This document shows positions 46,828 through 53,897 of a stretch of 64,000 nt of DNA, piece by piece. Each line of letters starts with the position of its first letter. Positions within the stretch are counted from its first letter, which is position 1. The notes below the pieces were generated by a model that worked only from the letters and a program-made list of their open reading frames with translations, was not told the origin of the DNA and searched no databases. The stretch is taken from positions 165,349-229,348 of the forward strand of contig NZ_BMZG01000002.1 in NCBI RefSeq assembly GCF_014652675.1. The letters are read 5' to 3'. This DNA comes from Formosimonas limnophila (GTDB taxonomy: Bacteria; Pseudomonadota; Gammaproteobacteria; Burkholderiales; Burkholderiaceae). A program made the position numbers and the translations under genes.

Positions 46828-47574
46828 ATGCCTAACTCAAACACACACACAGACAGCTCACCAGTGTTTAGCCCTTTATATCAGCAGATTAAGAGCCTGT
46901 TGTTGCAAAGTTTAGAAAAAGGGGAGTGGAATGCGGGTGATTTAATTCCACCTGAGGTTGAGCTGGCCAAACGTTACAATGTCAGTCAGGGCACAGTCCG
47001 TAAAGCCGTCGATGAGCTGGCTGCAGAGAACTTATTGGTGCGTCGCCAAGGTCGTGGCACTTTTGTCGCCACGCATCAAGAGTCAAAGATTCGTTTTCGC
47101 TTTTTGAGCATGAAGGCGGATGACGGTACAGACTTTAAAACGCGCTCAACGATTCTGGATGTGAAGCACACCACGCCACCTGAGGCGGTGCGCGCGCATT
47201 TGGAACTGAATAAAAAAGACGCTGCTGTTCAAATCTCACGGCTTTTATCGTTTGATAACACGCCTGCGGTGGTTGAGGAGATTTGGCTGCCGAGTCAAAT
47301 TTTTGCTGATGTCACATTGGATAAACTGACAAATTACAAAGGAACGCTGTACGGATGGTTTGAAGCAGAATATAATGTGCGCATGATTCGTGCGGTTGAG
47401 AATCTACGTGCTGTTGTGGCGACACCGCAAGTGGCTCAATTGCTGGAGGTTTCTGCGGTTGAACCGCTGCTTTTTGTTGAGCGTTTGTCATATACCTATG
47501 CGGATAAGCCTGTGGAAGTGCGACATGGCTGGTATTTGACAGCGGCGCATCATTATCAGAACGAATTAATCTAA
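46828..47574 (+). CDS. GntR-family transcriptional regulator (HutC/UTRA type)
   Basis: A 248-residue regulator: N-terminal GntR winged helix (about residues 10-75; LIPPEVELAKRYNVSQGTVRKAVDELAAENLLVRRQGRGTF split over the helix-turn-helix) and a C-terminal UTRA ligand domain (about 95-240). Its place between mdh and the sdh operon is conserved in Burkholderiales, so it probably controls TCA genes in response to a small metabolite; the ligand is not known. Confidence 0.88.
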   Translation: MPNSNTHTDSSPVFSPLYQQIKSLLLQSLEKGEWNAGDLIPPEVELAKRYNVSQGTVRKAVDELAAENLLVRRQGRGTFVATHQESKIRFRFLSMKADDGTDFKTRSTILDVKHTTPPEAVRAHLELNKKDAAVQISRLLSFDNTPAVVEEIWLPSQIFADVTLDKLTNYKGTLYGWFEAEYNVRMIRAVENLRAVVATPQVAQLLEVSAVEPLLFVERLSYTYADKPVEVRHGWYLTAAHHYQNELI

Positions 47575-47592
47575 AAAATACATTATATAGGG

Positions 47593-47623
47593 GGCGCTAA
47601 TGCTGAAATTAGCGCCTTTATTT
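47593..47623 (+). terminator. Rho-independent terminator after gntR
   Basis: GGCGCTAAT and ATTAGCGCC form a perfect 9-bp stem with loop GCTGAA, followed by TTTATTTAA. Confidence 0.8.
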
Positions 47624-47667
47624 AATGGGTTTTTGTGAATGATAAAGATTCTTTTTCGCGTTAGGTG

Positions 47668-48075
47668 ATGATGAGCCAATATTTAATGCACGTTGCAGTA
47701 GTGGTGCGTGATTACGATGAAGCGATTGCGTATTACACCAATGTTTTGGGGTTTGAGTTGCTGCAAGACATTGATCAAGGCAACAAACGCTGGGTGTTGG
47801 TGAAACCACGTGGTAAGGCGAGCTGTTCGATTTTACTGGCACGCGCATCTGATGACACACAGGCGGCGTTTGTGGGGAATCAAGCAGGTGGCCGTGTGTT
47901 TTTGTTTTTGCACACTGATGATTTTTGGGCAGATTATGCCGCTATGAAAGTTGCAGGTGTTCGATTCGTTGAGGCGCCACGTGACGAGGCTTACGGCATG
48001 GTGGTGGTCTTTGAAGACTTGTATGGTAATCGCTGGGATTTGTTGCAGATGAAGCCGCCAGTGAGCGCGTCGTGA
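47668..48075 (+). CDS. VOC family protein (glyoxalase/bleomycin-resistance fold)
   Basis: A 135-residue single-domain VOC protein: HVAVVVRDYDEAIAYYTNVLGF begins the first beta-alpha-beta-beta-beta module and VVVFEDLYGNRWDLLQ ends the second. His and Glu metal-binding positions are present at the start and the end. Such proteins can be lyases, dioxygenases or binding proteins; the substrate is unknown. It is inserted between gntR and sdhC. ATG 47668 and 47671 are both possible starts. Confidence 0.82.
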   Translation: MMSQYLMHVAVVVRDYDEAIAYYTNVLGFELLQDIDQGNKRWVLVKPRGKASCSILLARASDDTQAAFVGNQAGGRVFLFLHTDDFWADYAAMKVAGVRFVEAPRDEAYGMVVVFEDLYGNRWDLLQMKPPVSAS

Positions 48076-48130
48076 AAGCGTCGTGAAAGATTGTTGTTTT
48101 AAACTGTTTATTTTAAATCAAGAGGTTGTT

Positions 48131-48544
48131 ATGTCGGAAACACCACAAAAAGCGAAACGTCCTGAGTTTCGCAACATCAATGTCATGGACATTAAGAACT
48201 ACCGCCTGCCACCCGCAGGTATTGTCTCGATTCTGCATCGCATCAGTGGTGCGGCGTTGTTTTTGGCCTTGCCTTTGTTGTTGTGCATTGTCACAGCGGG
48301 TTTTGGCACGGCAGAGTCATTCGCGGCATTATCAAGCTGTTTAGCACATCCATTGGTCAAAATCGTTTTGCTCGGTTTAATTTGGGCGACGTTACACCAT
48401 GCGTGCGCGGGCGTGCGCTACCTCGTGATGGATGTGCATGTGAAAGTGTCCAAAGAAGGTGGTCGTCAAACCGCATTTACTGTGTTGGCAGTGAGTCTGA
48501 CGTTGACGGCGGTTGTCGCAGCGAAATTATTTAATTTATTTTAA
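48131..48544 (+). CDS. sdhC: Succinate dehydrogenase cytochrome b556 subunit
   Basis: A 137-residue membrane anchor with three helices. Hallmarks are RPEFRNINVMDIKNYRLPPAG, SILHRISGAALFLALP (quinone-site Ser/Arg) and the heme-ligand region LLGLIWATLHHACAGVRYLVMD. It anchors SdhAB and passes electrons to ubiquinone. ATG 48131 is chosen; the frame is open from 48083. sdhD follows after 6 bp. Confidence 0.93.
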   Translation: MSETPQKAKRPEFRNINVMDIKNYRLPPAGIVSILHRISGAALFLALPLLLCIVTAGFGTAESFAALSSCLAHPLVKIVLLGLIWATLHHACAGVRYLVMDVHVKVSKEGGRQTAFTVLAVSLTLTAVVAAKLFNLF

Positions 48545-48550
48545 GGTGGC

Positions 48551-48916
48551 ATGATGAATCAGGTCAAAGTAGGCACAGCGCGCGTCACGACAGGCGCACA
48601 TTATGGCTGGAAAGATTGGTTGGCTCAGCGCATCACAGGTGCGATTGTGCTGGTGTTTGTGGTTGCGGTATTGGCGCGCTTCCTAACCTCGGACAACTCT
48701 TATGAGGTGTGGCATAGCTTTATGTCGTGCGTACCGATGAAATTATTGACGTTTTTTACCATCCTCGCTGCGTGCTACCACGCATGGATTGGTGTGCGTG
48801 ATATTTGGATGGATTATGTGAAAAACGCTGGTGTGCGTTTGGCTTTGCACATTTTTACGATTTTGTGGTTGTTGGGCTGCGCCGCTTATGGCGTGTCGGC
48901 TTTGTGGAGAATATAA
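48551..48916 (+). CDS. sdhD: Succinate dehydrogenase hydrophobic membrane anchor subunit
   Basis: A 121-residue partner of SdhC with three membrane helices (DWLAQRITGAIVLVFVVAVL, LLTFFTILAACYHAWIGVRD and LHIFTILWLLGCAAYGVSAL). The His/Asp in CYHAWIGVRDIWMDYVK corresponds to heme and quinone-site residues. It ends directly at the sdhA start. Confidence 0.92.
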   Translation: MMNQVKVGTARVTTGAHYGWKDWLAQRITGAIVLVFVVAVLARFLTSDNSYEVWHSFMSCVPMKLLTFFTILAACYHAWIGVRDIWMDYVKNAGVRLALHIFTILWLLGCAAYGVSALWRI

Positions 48917-50725
48917 ATGGCAGTTTTGACGAAAAAATTTGATGTGGTCGTCGTCGGTGCAGGTGGTTCTGGTCTGCGTGCGGCGTTGCAGTTGTCCGAA
49001 GCTGGTTTGTCGGTGGCCGTGCTCTCTAAAGTATTTCCGACCCGTTCGCACACCGTGGCAGCGCAGGGCGGTATCGGCGCGTCTTTGGGCAATATGGCAG
49101 AGGACAACTGGCATTACCATTTTTATGACACGGTTAAAGGCTCTGACTGGCTCGGTGACCAAGACGCGATTGAGTTTATGTGCCGCGAAGCACCGAATGT
49201 TGTCTATGAATTAGAGCATTTTGGCATGCCTTTTGACCGTAATCCCGATGGTACGATTTATCAGCGTCCTTTCGGCGGTCACTCCGCGAATTACGGCGAA
49301 AAGGCTGTGCCACGTGCCTGTGCTGCCGCTGATCGTACAGGTCATGCATTGCTCCACACGCTGTACCAGCGTAATGTCCGCGCAAACACCCAGTTTTTCG
49401 TCGAGTGGATGGCGCTCGATTTGATTCGTGATTCTGAAGGCGACGTGCTCGGCGTGACTGCGCTTGAGATGGAAACTGGCGAAGTGATGAATTTGCAAGC
49501 AAAAATCACCCTGTTTGCGACAGGCGGCGCAGGTCGTATTTTCGCCGCGTCTACCAATGCGTTCATCAACACAGGCGACGGCCTCGGCATGGCTGCGCGT
49601 GCGGGTATTCCATTGCAAGACATGGAGTTTTGGCAATTTCACCCAACTGGCGTTGCTGGCGCGGGTGTGTTGATTACCGAGGGCGTGCGCGGTGAAGGTG
49701 GTATTTTGCGCAATGCGAACGGTGAGCGATTCATGGAACGTTATGCACCAACGCTGAAAGATTTGGCGCCGCGTGATTTCGTTTCTCGTTCAATGGATCA
49801 GGAAATCAAAGAAGGTCGCGGCGTTGGTCCAAACAAAGACCACGTATTGCTCGACGTGACGCACATCGGTAAAGAAACCATCATGAAGCGTTTGCCATCG
49901 ATTTTTGAAATTGCGAAGAAATTCGCGAACGTTGATGCCACCAAAGAGCCAATCCCAGTAGTTCCAACCATTCACTACCAAATGGGCGGTATTCCGACCA
50001 ATATCCACGGTCAAGTCGTGGTGCCGCATGAGCTTGGCGCAGGTATGAGCAGCGGCAACAAAGTCGTTAATGGCTTTTATGCTGTCGGCGAATGTTCATG
50101 TGTCTCGGTGCACGGCGCTAATCGTCTCGGTACGAATTCATTGCTTGACTTGGTGGTTTTTGGTCGCGCTGCGGGTAACCACATTGTCGAGTCGATTAAA
50201 TCAGGTGCGCGTGCGCACAAAGAATTGCCAAAAGACGCTGCGGACAAAACCCTCGCCCGTTTGGCGCGTTTAGACGGCTCAACTTCGGGTGAAAATGCCC
50301 AAGACGTCGCTGACACCATTCGTGCCACCATGCAAGCGCACGCAGCGGTGTTCCGTACGCAAGAGACCATGGACAAAGGCGTGGTTGAGATTATGAAAGT
50401 CGCCGAGCAAGTAGCCAATATCCATGTCAAAGACAAATCAAAAGTCTTTAACACGGCTCGCATCGAAGCGCTTGAAGTGGATAACCTCATCGAAGCGGCT
50501 AAGGCGACGATGGTTTCAGCGGCTGCACGTCACGAATGTCGTGGTGCACACACGGTTTATGACTACGAGAAAAAACCAGAGGACGACCCGTACATGGGGC
50601 GTAATGACAAAGAATGGCTCAAACACACTTTATGGTACTCAGAAGCCAATCGCTTGGACTATAAGCCTGTGGTGCTCAAGCCATTGACTGTTGATTCTGT
50701 GCCATTGAAGCCACGCACTTTCTAA
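48917..50725 (+). CDS. sdhA: Succinate dehydrogenase flavoprotein subunit
   Basis: The 602-residue catalytic subunit that oxidises succinate to fumarate. FAD-binding VVVGAGGSGLRAALQL, covalent-FAD His45 in RSHTVAAQGG, substrate-site HPTGVAGAGVLITEGVRGEGG and the C-terminal catalytic arginine region (AARHECRGAHTVYDYEKKP) are intact. It sits between sdhD (abutting) and sdhB (67 bp). Confidence 0.97.
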   Translation: MAVLTKKFDVVVVGAGGSGLRAALQLSEAGLSVAVLSKVFPTRSHTVAAQGGIGASLGNMAEDNWHYHFYDTVKGSDWLGDQDAIEFMCREAPNVVYELEHFGMPFDRNPDGTIYQRPFGGHSANYGEKAVPRACAAADRTGHALLHTLYQRNVRANTQFFVEWMALDLIRDSEGDVLGVTALEMETGEVMNLQAKITLFATGGAGRIFAASTNAFINTGDGLGMAARAGIPLQDMEFWQFHPTGVAGAGVLITEGVRGEGGILRNANGERFMERYAPTLKDLAPRDFVSRSMDQEIKEGRGVGPNKDHVLLDVTHIGKETIMKRLPSIFEIAKKFANVDATKEPIPVVPTIHYQMGGIPTNIHGQVVVPHELGAGMSSGNKVVNGFYAVGECSCVSVHGANRLGTNSLLDLVVFGRAAGNHIVESIKSGARAHKELPKDAADKTLARLARLDGSTSGENAQDVADTIRATMQAHAAVFRTQETMDKGVVEIMKVAEQVANIHVKDKSKVFNTARIEALEVDNLIEAAKATMVSAAARHECRGAHTVYDYEKKPEDDPYMGRNDKEWLKHTLWYSEANRLDYKPVVLKPLTVDSVPLKPRTF

Positions 50726-50741
50726 AGATACACAACCGCGG

Positions 50742-50762
50742 AGCGGGCATAGCTTGCCCGCT
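50742..50762 (+). other. Intercistronic hairpin between sdhA and sdhB
   Basis: AGCGGGCA and TGCCCGCT form a perfect 8-bp stem with loop TAGCT, 17 bp after the sdhA stop and without a T-tract. It may protect the upstream mRNA or adjust the subunit ratio. Confidence 0.5.
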
Positions 50763-50792
50763 GAATAAATCACACAGATTAGAGCCTTTACT

Positions 50793-51497
50793 ATGAAAAC
50801 CAAAATTTTTGAAATCTATCGCTACGATCCAGACAAAGACGCTAAACCGTACATGCAAACCATCAAGATTGACCTCGAAGATGGTGATCGCATGTTGCTT
50901 GATGCGTTGGTGAAACTGAAAAAAGTTGATGAAACCATCTCTTTCCGTCGTTCATGCCGCGAAGGCGTTTGTGGTTCTGACGCGATGAACATTAACGGAA
51001 AAAATGGCTTGGCCTGTTTAACCAACCTCAACGATTTGCCTGAAAAAGTCGTATTGCGTCCGTTGCCAGGTTTGCCTGTCGTGCGCGACCTCATCGTTGA
51101 CATGACGGACTTCTTTAATCAATACCACTCGATTAAACCATACCTCGTTAATGATACTGCAGCGCCAGAGAAAGAGCGTCTCCAAACCCCAGAACAGCGC
51201 GACGAGTTGAATGGCTTGTACGAATGTATTCTCTGTGCCTGCTGCTCAACGTCATGCCCATCGTTCTGGTGGAATCCTGACAAATTTGTCGGCCCTGCTG
51301 GTTTGCTGGCTGCGTATCGTTTCATTGCTGATACTCGCGATAATGACACCGCTGCGCGTTTAGACAATCTAGATGATCCATATCGTCTGTTCCGTTGCCA
51401 CACCATTATGAACTGTGTCGATGTATGTCCGAAAGAGCTTAACCCGACGAAAGCGATCGGTAAAATCAAAGAAATGCTGGTGCGTCGAGCAGTATGA
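50793..51497 (+). CDS. sdhB: Succinate dehydrogenase iron-sulfur subunit
   Basis: A 234-residue electron-transfer subunit with three clusters. [2Fe-2S] ligands are in SCREGVCGSDAMNINGKNGL and the following Cys; [4Fe-4S] and [3Fe-4S] ligands are in CILCACCSTSCPSFWW and CHTIMNCVDVCPKELNP. Complete. In related genomes sdhE follows directly; here about 2 kb of cassette-like DNA separates them. Confidence 0.97.
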   Translation: MKTKIFEIYRYDPDKDAKPYMQTIKIDLEDGDRMLLDALVKLKKVDETISFRRSCREGVCGSDAMNINGKNGLACLTNLNDLPEKVVLRPLPGLPVVRDLIVDMTDFFNQYHSIKPYLVNDTAAPEKERLQTPEQRDELNGLYECILCACCSTSCPSFWWNPDKFVGPAGLLAAYRFIADTRDNDTAARLDNLDDPYRLFRCHTIMNCVDVCPKELNPTKAIGKIKEMLVRRAV

Positions 51498-51509
51498 TGT
51501 GTTTCAATT

Positions 51510-51539
51510 AAATTTCGGCCTCGTATGAGGCTGAAATTT
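51510..51539 (+). terminator. Terminator after sdhB
   Basis: AAATTTCGGCCTC pairs with GAGGCTGAAATTT (one G.T wobble), loop GTAT, followed by T. Confidence 0.8.
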
Positions 51540-51575
51540 TATGTCACGTATTGATTTTTAATAAAGAAAATTTTA

Positions 51576-51644
51576 AATAAACAAGATGTGCGGCGAAATG
51601 AAAACAGAATATCAGTGCGTTTTGCCGTATAACCTACGTTAGGC
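51576..51644 (+). mobile_element. Degenerate attC-like site at the left end of the cassette array
   Basis: The right end is a good core box GTTAGGC (51638-51644, consensus GTTRRRY). The left end has AAC followed by AAG (51580-51585), as in the other two sites, but its core (AATAAAC) is decayed. The interior offers weak pairing (AAAAC/GTTTT, CGGC/GCCG). It marks the boundary where the HNH cassette would have inserted. Confidence 0.5.
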
Positions 51645-51650
51645 CTCAAA

Positions 51651-52514
51651 TTGAAAGGTACGAGTAACTTGAGCGAAACTACTTTTTGCATATATGAGGG
51701 AAGGAACATCCCAAATACGGAGATAAGTGAAGAACACATAATTCCACTATCTCTAGGGGGCACAAACGATCTTGTAATCCTTGCTTCAAAATCAATTAAT
51801 TCTGTCGCGGGTGAAATTGAAGGAAAGCTTGGAAACGAACTCAGCATGTTTTTGCGACGTAATGAATTTGATGTTCGTGGGCATAGCGGAAAAAGGCCTG
51901 TTCCAACATATAAATCCGGCAGAATAAAAGAGCTAGATCTTTCTGTTCAAGTGCAGCTAGATAAGAGGAATAAGGAAATGAGGCTATATAGCCCTCGCCA
52001 TAATCGCTTTTTAGAGAACGCCGAATCAGCAGGCTTAACTATTGAGTTCAACACCGAAATAGATCTAACCACAAAAATTCGTTTTACAGCTAAAGTCGCA
52101 ATTGGTGCAGGGTATTTTATTTACGGTTCGCTGTTTGCCAGGTTCGCTAAAGTTGAGCAGCTTCGGGCGCTTATGAAGCTTGATAAAGAAAACATGTCTG
52201 ATGATCTAAAAGTCATAGACCCAATGGTTTGTGAACTTACACATCGGCAAGAGCAAATTCGTGAAATGGGTAAGGCATTTGGTCTTTCCTCAGTAATTGT
52301 GGTGCCTTCAGAAGGTCACATTGTATTTTCAGTCAGCTGTTTAGGTGAGTTTTGTGGCATGCTGCGAGTGCCAGCAGACACAACAAGGCTACCTAATTCG
52401 GGTGCATACAAGTGGGGACATATCTTGGCGAGCGATGGAAAGAAGCTAACACGAGGCTCGTTTGAGAGAGGATTTTTACTAATGAAGGAGCTAGCCGCAA
52501 AGCATGAGGCCTAA
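51651..52514 (+). CDS. HNH endonuclease-like protein in a gene cassette
   Basis: A 287-residue protein starting at TTG 51651 (TTG 51669 is an alternative). Near the N-terminus FCIYEG...SEEHIIPLSLGGTNDL is an HNH-type motif, with the central His and Asn-Asp present, but the usual CxxC reads CIYEG so one zinc ligand pair is incomplete. The rest (about 220 residues) is not recognised. Codon use is richer in AGA, AGG and ATA than neighbouring genes, suggesting transfer. The stop TAA lies inside the following attC core box, the usual packing of integron cassette genes. It could be a defence or selfish nuclease; no restriction partner is present. Confidence 0.65.
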   Translation: MKGTSNLSETTFCIYEGRNIPNTEISEEHIIPLSLGGTNDLVILASKSINSVAGEIEGKLGNELSMFLRRNEFDVRGHSGKRPVPTYKSGRIKELDLSVQVQLDKRNKEMRLYSPRHNRFLENAESAGLTIEFNTEIDLTTKIRFTAKVAIGAGYFIYGSLFARFAKVEQLRALMKLDKENMSDDLKVIDPMVCELTHRQEQIREMGKAFGLSSVIVVPSEGHIVFSVSCLGEFCGMLRVPADTTRLPNSGAYKWGHILASDGKKLTRGSFERGFLLMKELAAKHEA

Positions 52515-52624
52515 CAAGTCGCTCAAGGTCGTTCCTCGCTTCGCTCGTCATTGGACAGTTACAAACAGCACATGCTTCGCATTTTATGCGCCGTCTGTAA
52601 CTGCCCCTTAGCTCTACGTCAGGA
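52509..52624 (+). mobile_element. attC-like recombination site, about 116 bp, VCR-like layout
   Basis: Left core GCCTAAC (52509-52515, consensus RYYYAAC); right core GTCAGGA (52618-52624, one main change from GTTAGGC). The L-boxes GCTCAAGG and CCTTAGCT are imperfect complements. A perfect inner stem pairs CAGTTACA (52556-52563) with TGTAACTG (52596-52603). The right side GCCCCTTAG resembles the 3' part of Vibrio-type attC repeats. Size and organisation fit the long attC class. Confidence 0.72.
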
Positions 52625-52628
52625 AAAT

Positions 52629-53102
52629 ATGGGAAATCTCAAGAATTTAATTTTAAATGCTTCAAAAGGTATTTCAGCTTTAGAGTTTAACTATTCCGAT
52701 ACTTTTCCTCCCAATATTGCGGAGCAATGCGGCGAGGATGAGGTTATCGATGTCTTACTTGCACTCAATGATTTAAGTAAAGCTAGAGAAGAACATGATG
52801 CTGGAGAAGACTCCTGGGACGGAGACACGAGCGATGATTTGTGGCGTGCACAGGTACGCTATGGCAAATTATTGGTACAGCTAATACCGCGCTTCCCGCT
52901 TCAAGTTGCTGAGGTGCTCAAGAGCAATCATGGGCATACACGTTTCTGGGCTGCATACGCATTTAATGAAGTGCCTATTAAAAAAGCTATTGCCCCCCTA
53001 AAAGTAGCCCTGACGCGTGAAACTGAAAAACTCAATAGAACCATGATCGAAAAAGCACTAACCAAATGCCTGAGAAAGAAGTGGATTCCGTTTGTTTCCT
53101 AA
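52629..53102 (+). CDS. Hypothetical cassette protein, HEAT-repeat-like C-terminus
   Basis: A 157-residue acidic protein not recognised as a named family. The C-terminal half (LLVQLIPRFPLQVAEVLKSN, TRFWAAYAFNEVPIKKAIAP, LKVALTRETEKLNRTMIEKA) looks like two to three HEAT-type helical hairpins. ATG 52629 follows AGGAAAAT just at the end of the attC site; an upstream frame start at 52551 lies inside attC and is discounted. Its TAA again falls in the next attC core. The cassette position suggests an accessory, transferable function that is not known. Confidence 0.6.
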   Translation: MGNLKNLILNASKGISALEFNYSDTFPPNIAEQCGEDEVIDVLLALNDLSKAREEHDAGEDSWDGDTSDDLWRAQVRYGKLLVQLIPRFPLQVAEVLKSNHGHTRFWAAYAFNEVPIKKAIAPLKVALTRETEKLNRTMIEKALTKCLRKKWIPFVS

Positions 53103-53133
53103 CAAGTCGTTGCCACTGAACTCGGCGTTAGTG
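53097..53133 (+). mobile_element. Short attC-like site closing the second cassette
   Basis: TCCTAAC (53097-53103) followed by AAG, and 23 bp later GCGTTAG (53125-53131). CTAAC and GTTAG are complementary. At 37 bp it is shorter than functional attC sites usually are, so it may be truncated by the adjacent repeat. Confidence 0.45.
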
Positions 53134-53142
53134 TGTAGCGCG

Positions 53143-53230
53143 GTAGGTACGATTAGCGCAAGCGTAATCATACGCATGAAGTTCAGAAAAGTTCACATTC
53201 ATGCGATTACGCTGTGCTAATCGCACCTAC
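53143..53230. repeat. REPIN-like inverted pair of REP units
   Basis: The left arm (53143-53180) and right arm (53198-53230) are near-perfect reverse complements; both contain GATTAGC...GCGTAATC and end in GTAGGT/ACCTAC. The left arm carries small insertions (one A and ATAC). Loop 53181-53197. Each arm can itself fold into an imperfect hairpin. The layout, two inverted REP units, is that of non-autonomous REPINs moved by RAYT transposases; no RAYT gene is in the window. The remainder of 53231-53484 shows nothing clear. Confidence 0.7.
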
Positions 53231-53484
53231 GTGCTGCACATCTGGTTTCGAGAGGTTTTTTCCTATCGGTGGCGATGCTCAATCTCACTCCTTTCGGTTG
53301 CAGCTAAAGTAATGGCCAAAGAGTAGGGCGCTTGTGTCAACGGTGTAATTGACTCGATTTACTTAGATGTCTCTTAAACGGTGATGCAAACATCAGAAAA
53401 TCACTTGTGCACTGCAAACAATCTCGTTAATATGCACCACATTGCGGCGGTTTTTTTGAAAAATTGATTCAAAATTACTTTTAT

Positions 53485-53498
53485 GTCATATATAAGAC
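53485..53498. promoter_or_regulatory. Palindrome GTCATATATAAGAC upstream of sdhE-gltA
   Basis: On the minus strand it reads GTCTTATATATGAC, sharing TCTTATA with the mdh/gntR palindrome at 46717. It lies 28 bp before the sdhE start, so it may be a second site for the same regulator. It overlaps another inverted repeat, AAGACT (53494-53499) / AGTCTT (53505-53510). Confidence 0.4.
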
Positions 53499-53525
53499 TG
53501 TTCAAGTCTTGAGAAAAGAAATACA

Positions 53526-53828
53526 ATGTCTGTCAATACCGAAATTATTTCTGATGAAAAACGTCGTGTCCGACTGCGCTGGCGTGCCAAGCGTGGCTTG
53601 CTTGAGAATGACATCATCATGACCCGCTTTTTTGAGCAGCATGAAGCGCGGTTGACAGATGATGAAGTCTACGGGTTGGATTTATTGTTGGACTTGCCCG
53701 ATGATGAGCTGTTTGCGTTGCTGATGAATCGAAAAGCTTTGGCTGAAGTAGACCCGAGTGAACACACCATGACATCGGATGATATGCGGTTGGCTGAACA
53801 TGTGTTGGATTTTCTGAAAAGCGTTTGA
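53526..53828 (+). CDS. sdhE: Succinate dehydrogenase assembly factor SdhE (FAD assembly)
   Basis: A 100-residue helical protein that promotes covalent FAD attachment to SdhA. The family motif RGLLE is at residues 23-27, within RLRWRAKRGLLENDIIMTRF. It is followed by gltA after 69 bp. Its separation from sdhB by the cassette region means it no longer shares the sdhCDAB transcript directly. Confidence 0.92.
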   Translation: MSVNTEIISDEKRRVRLRWRAKRGLLENDIIMTRFFEQHEARLTDDEVYGLDLLLDLPDDELFALLMNRKALAEVDPSEHTMTSDDMRLAEHVLDFLKSV

Positions 53829-53897
53829 TTTACCTTAGGAATGTCGCTTAACCTTTTGATTTTAATTATTTTATTTAGATAATAGGAGCATCATCTC

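Noticed and set aside
52551-52628. Upstream start for the HEAT-like cassette gene
   Set aside because: This stretch is the attC-like site; ATG 52629 with AGGAAAAT is the natural start.
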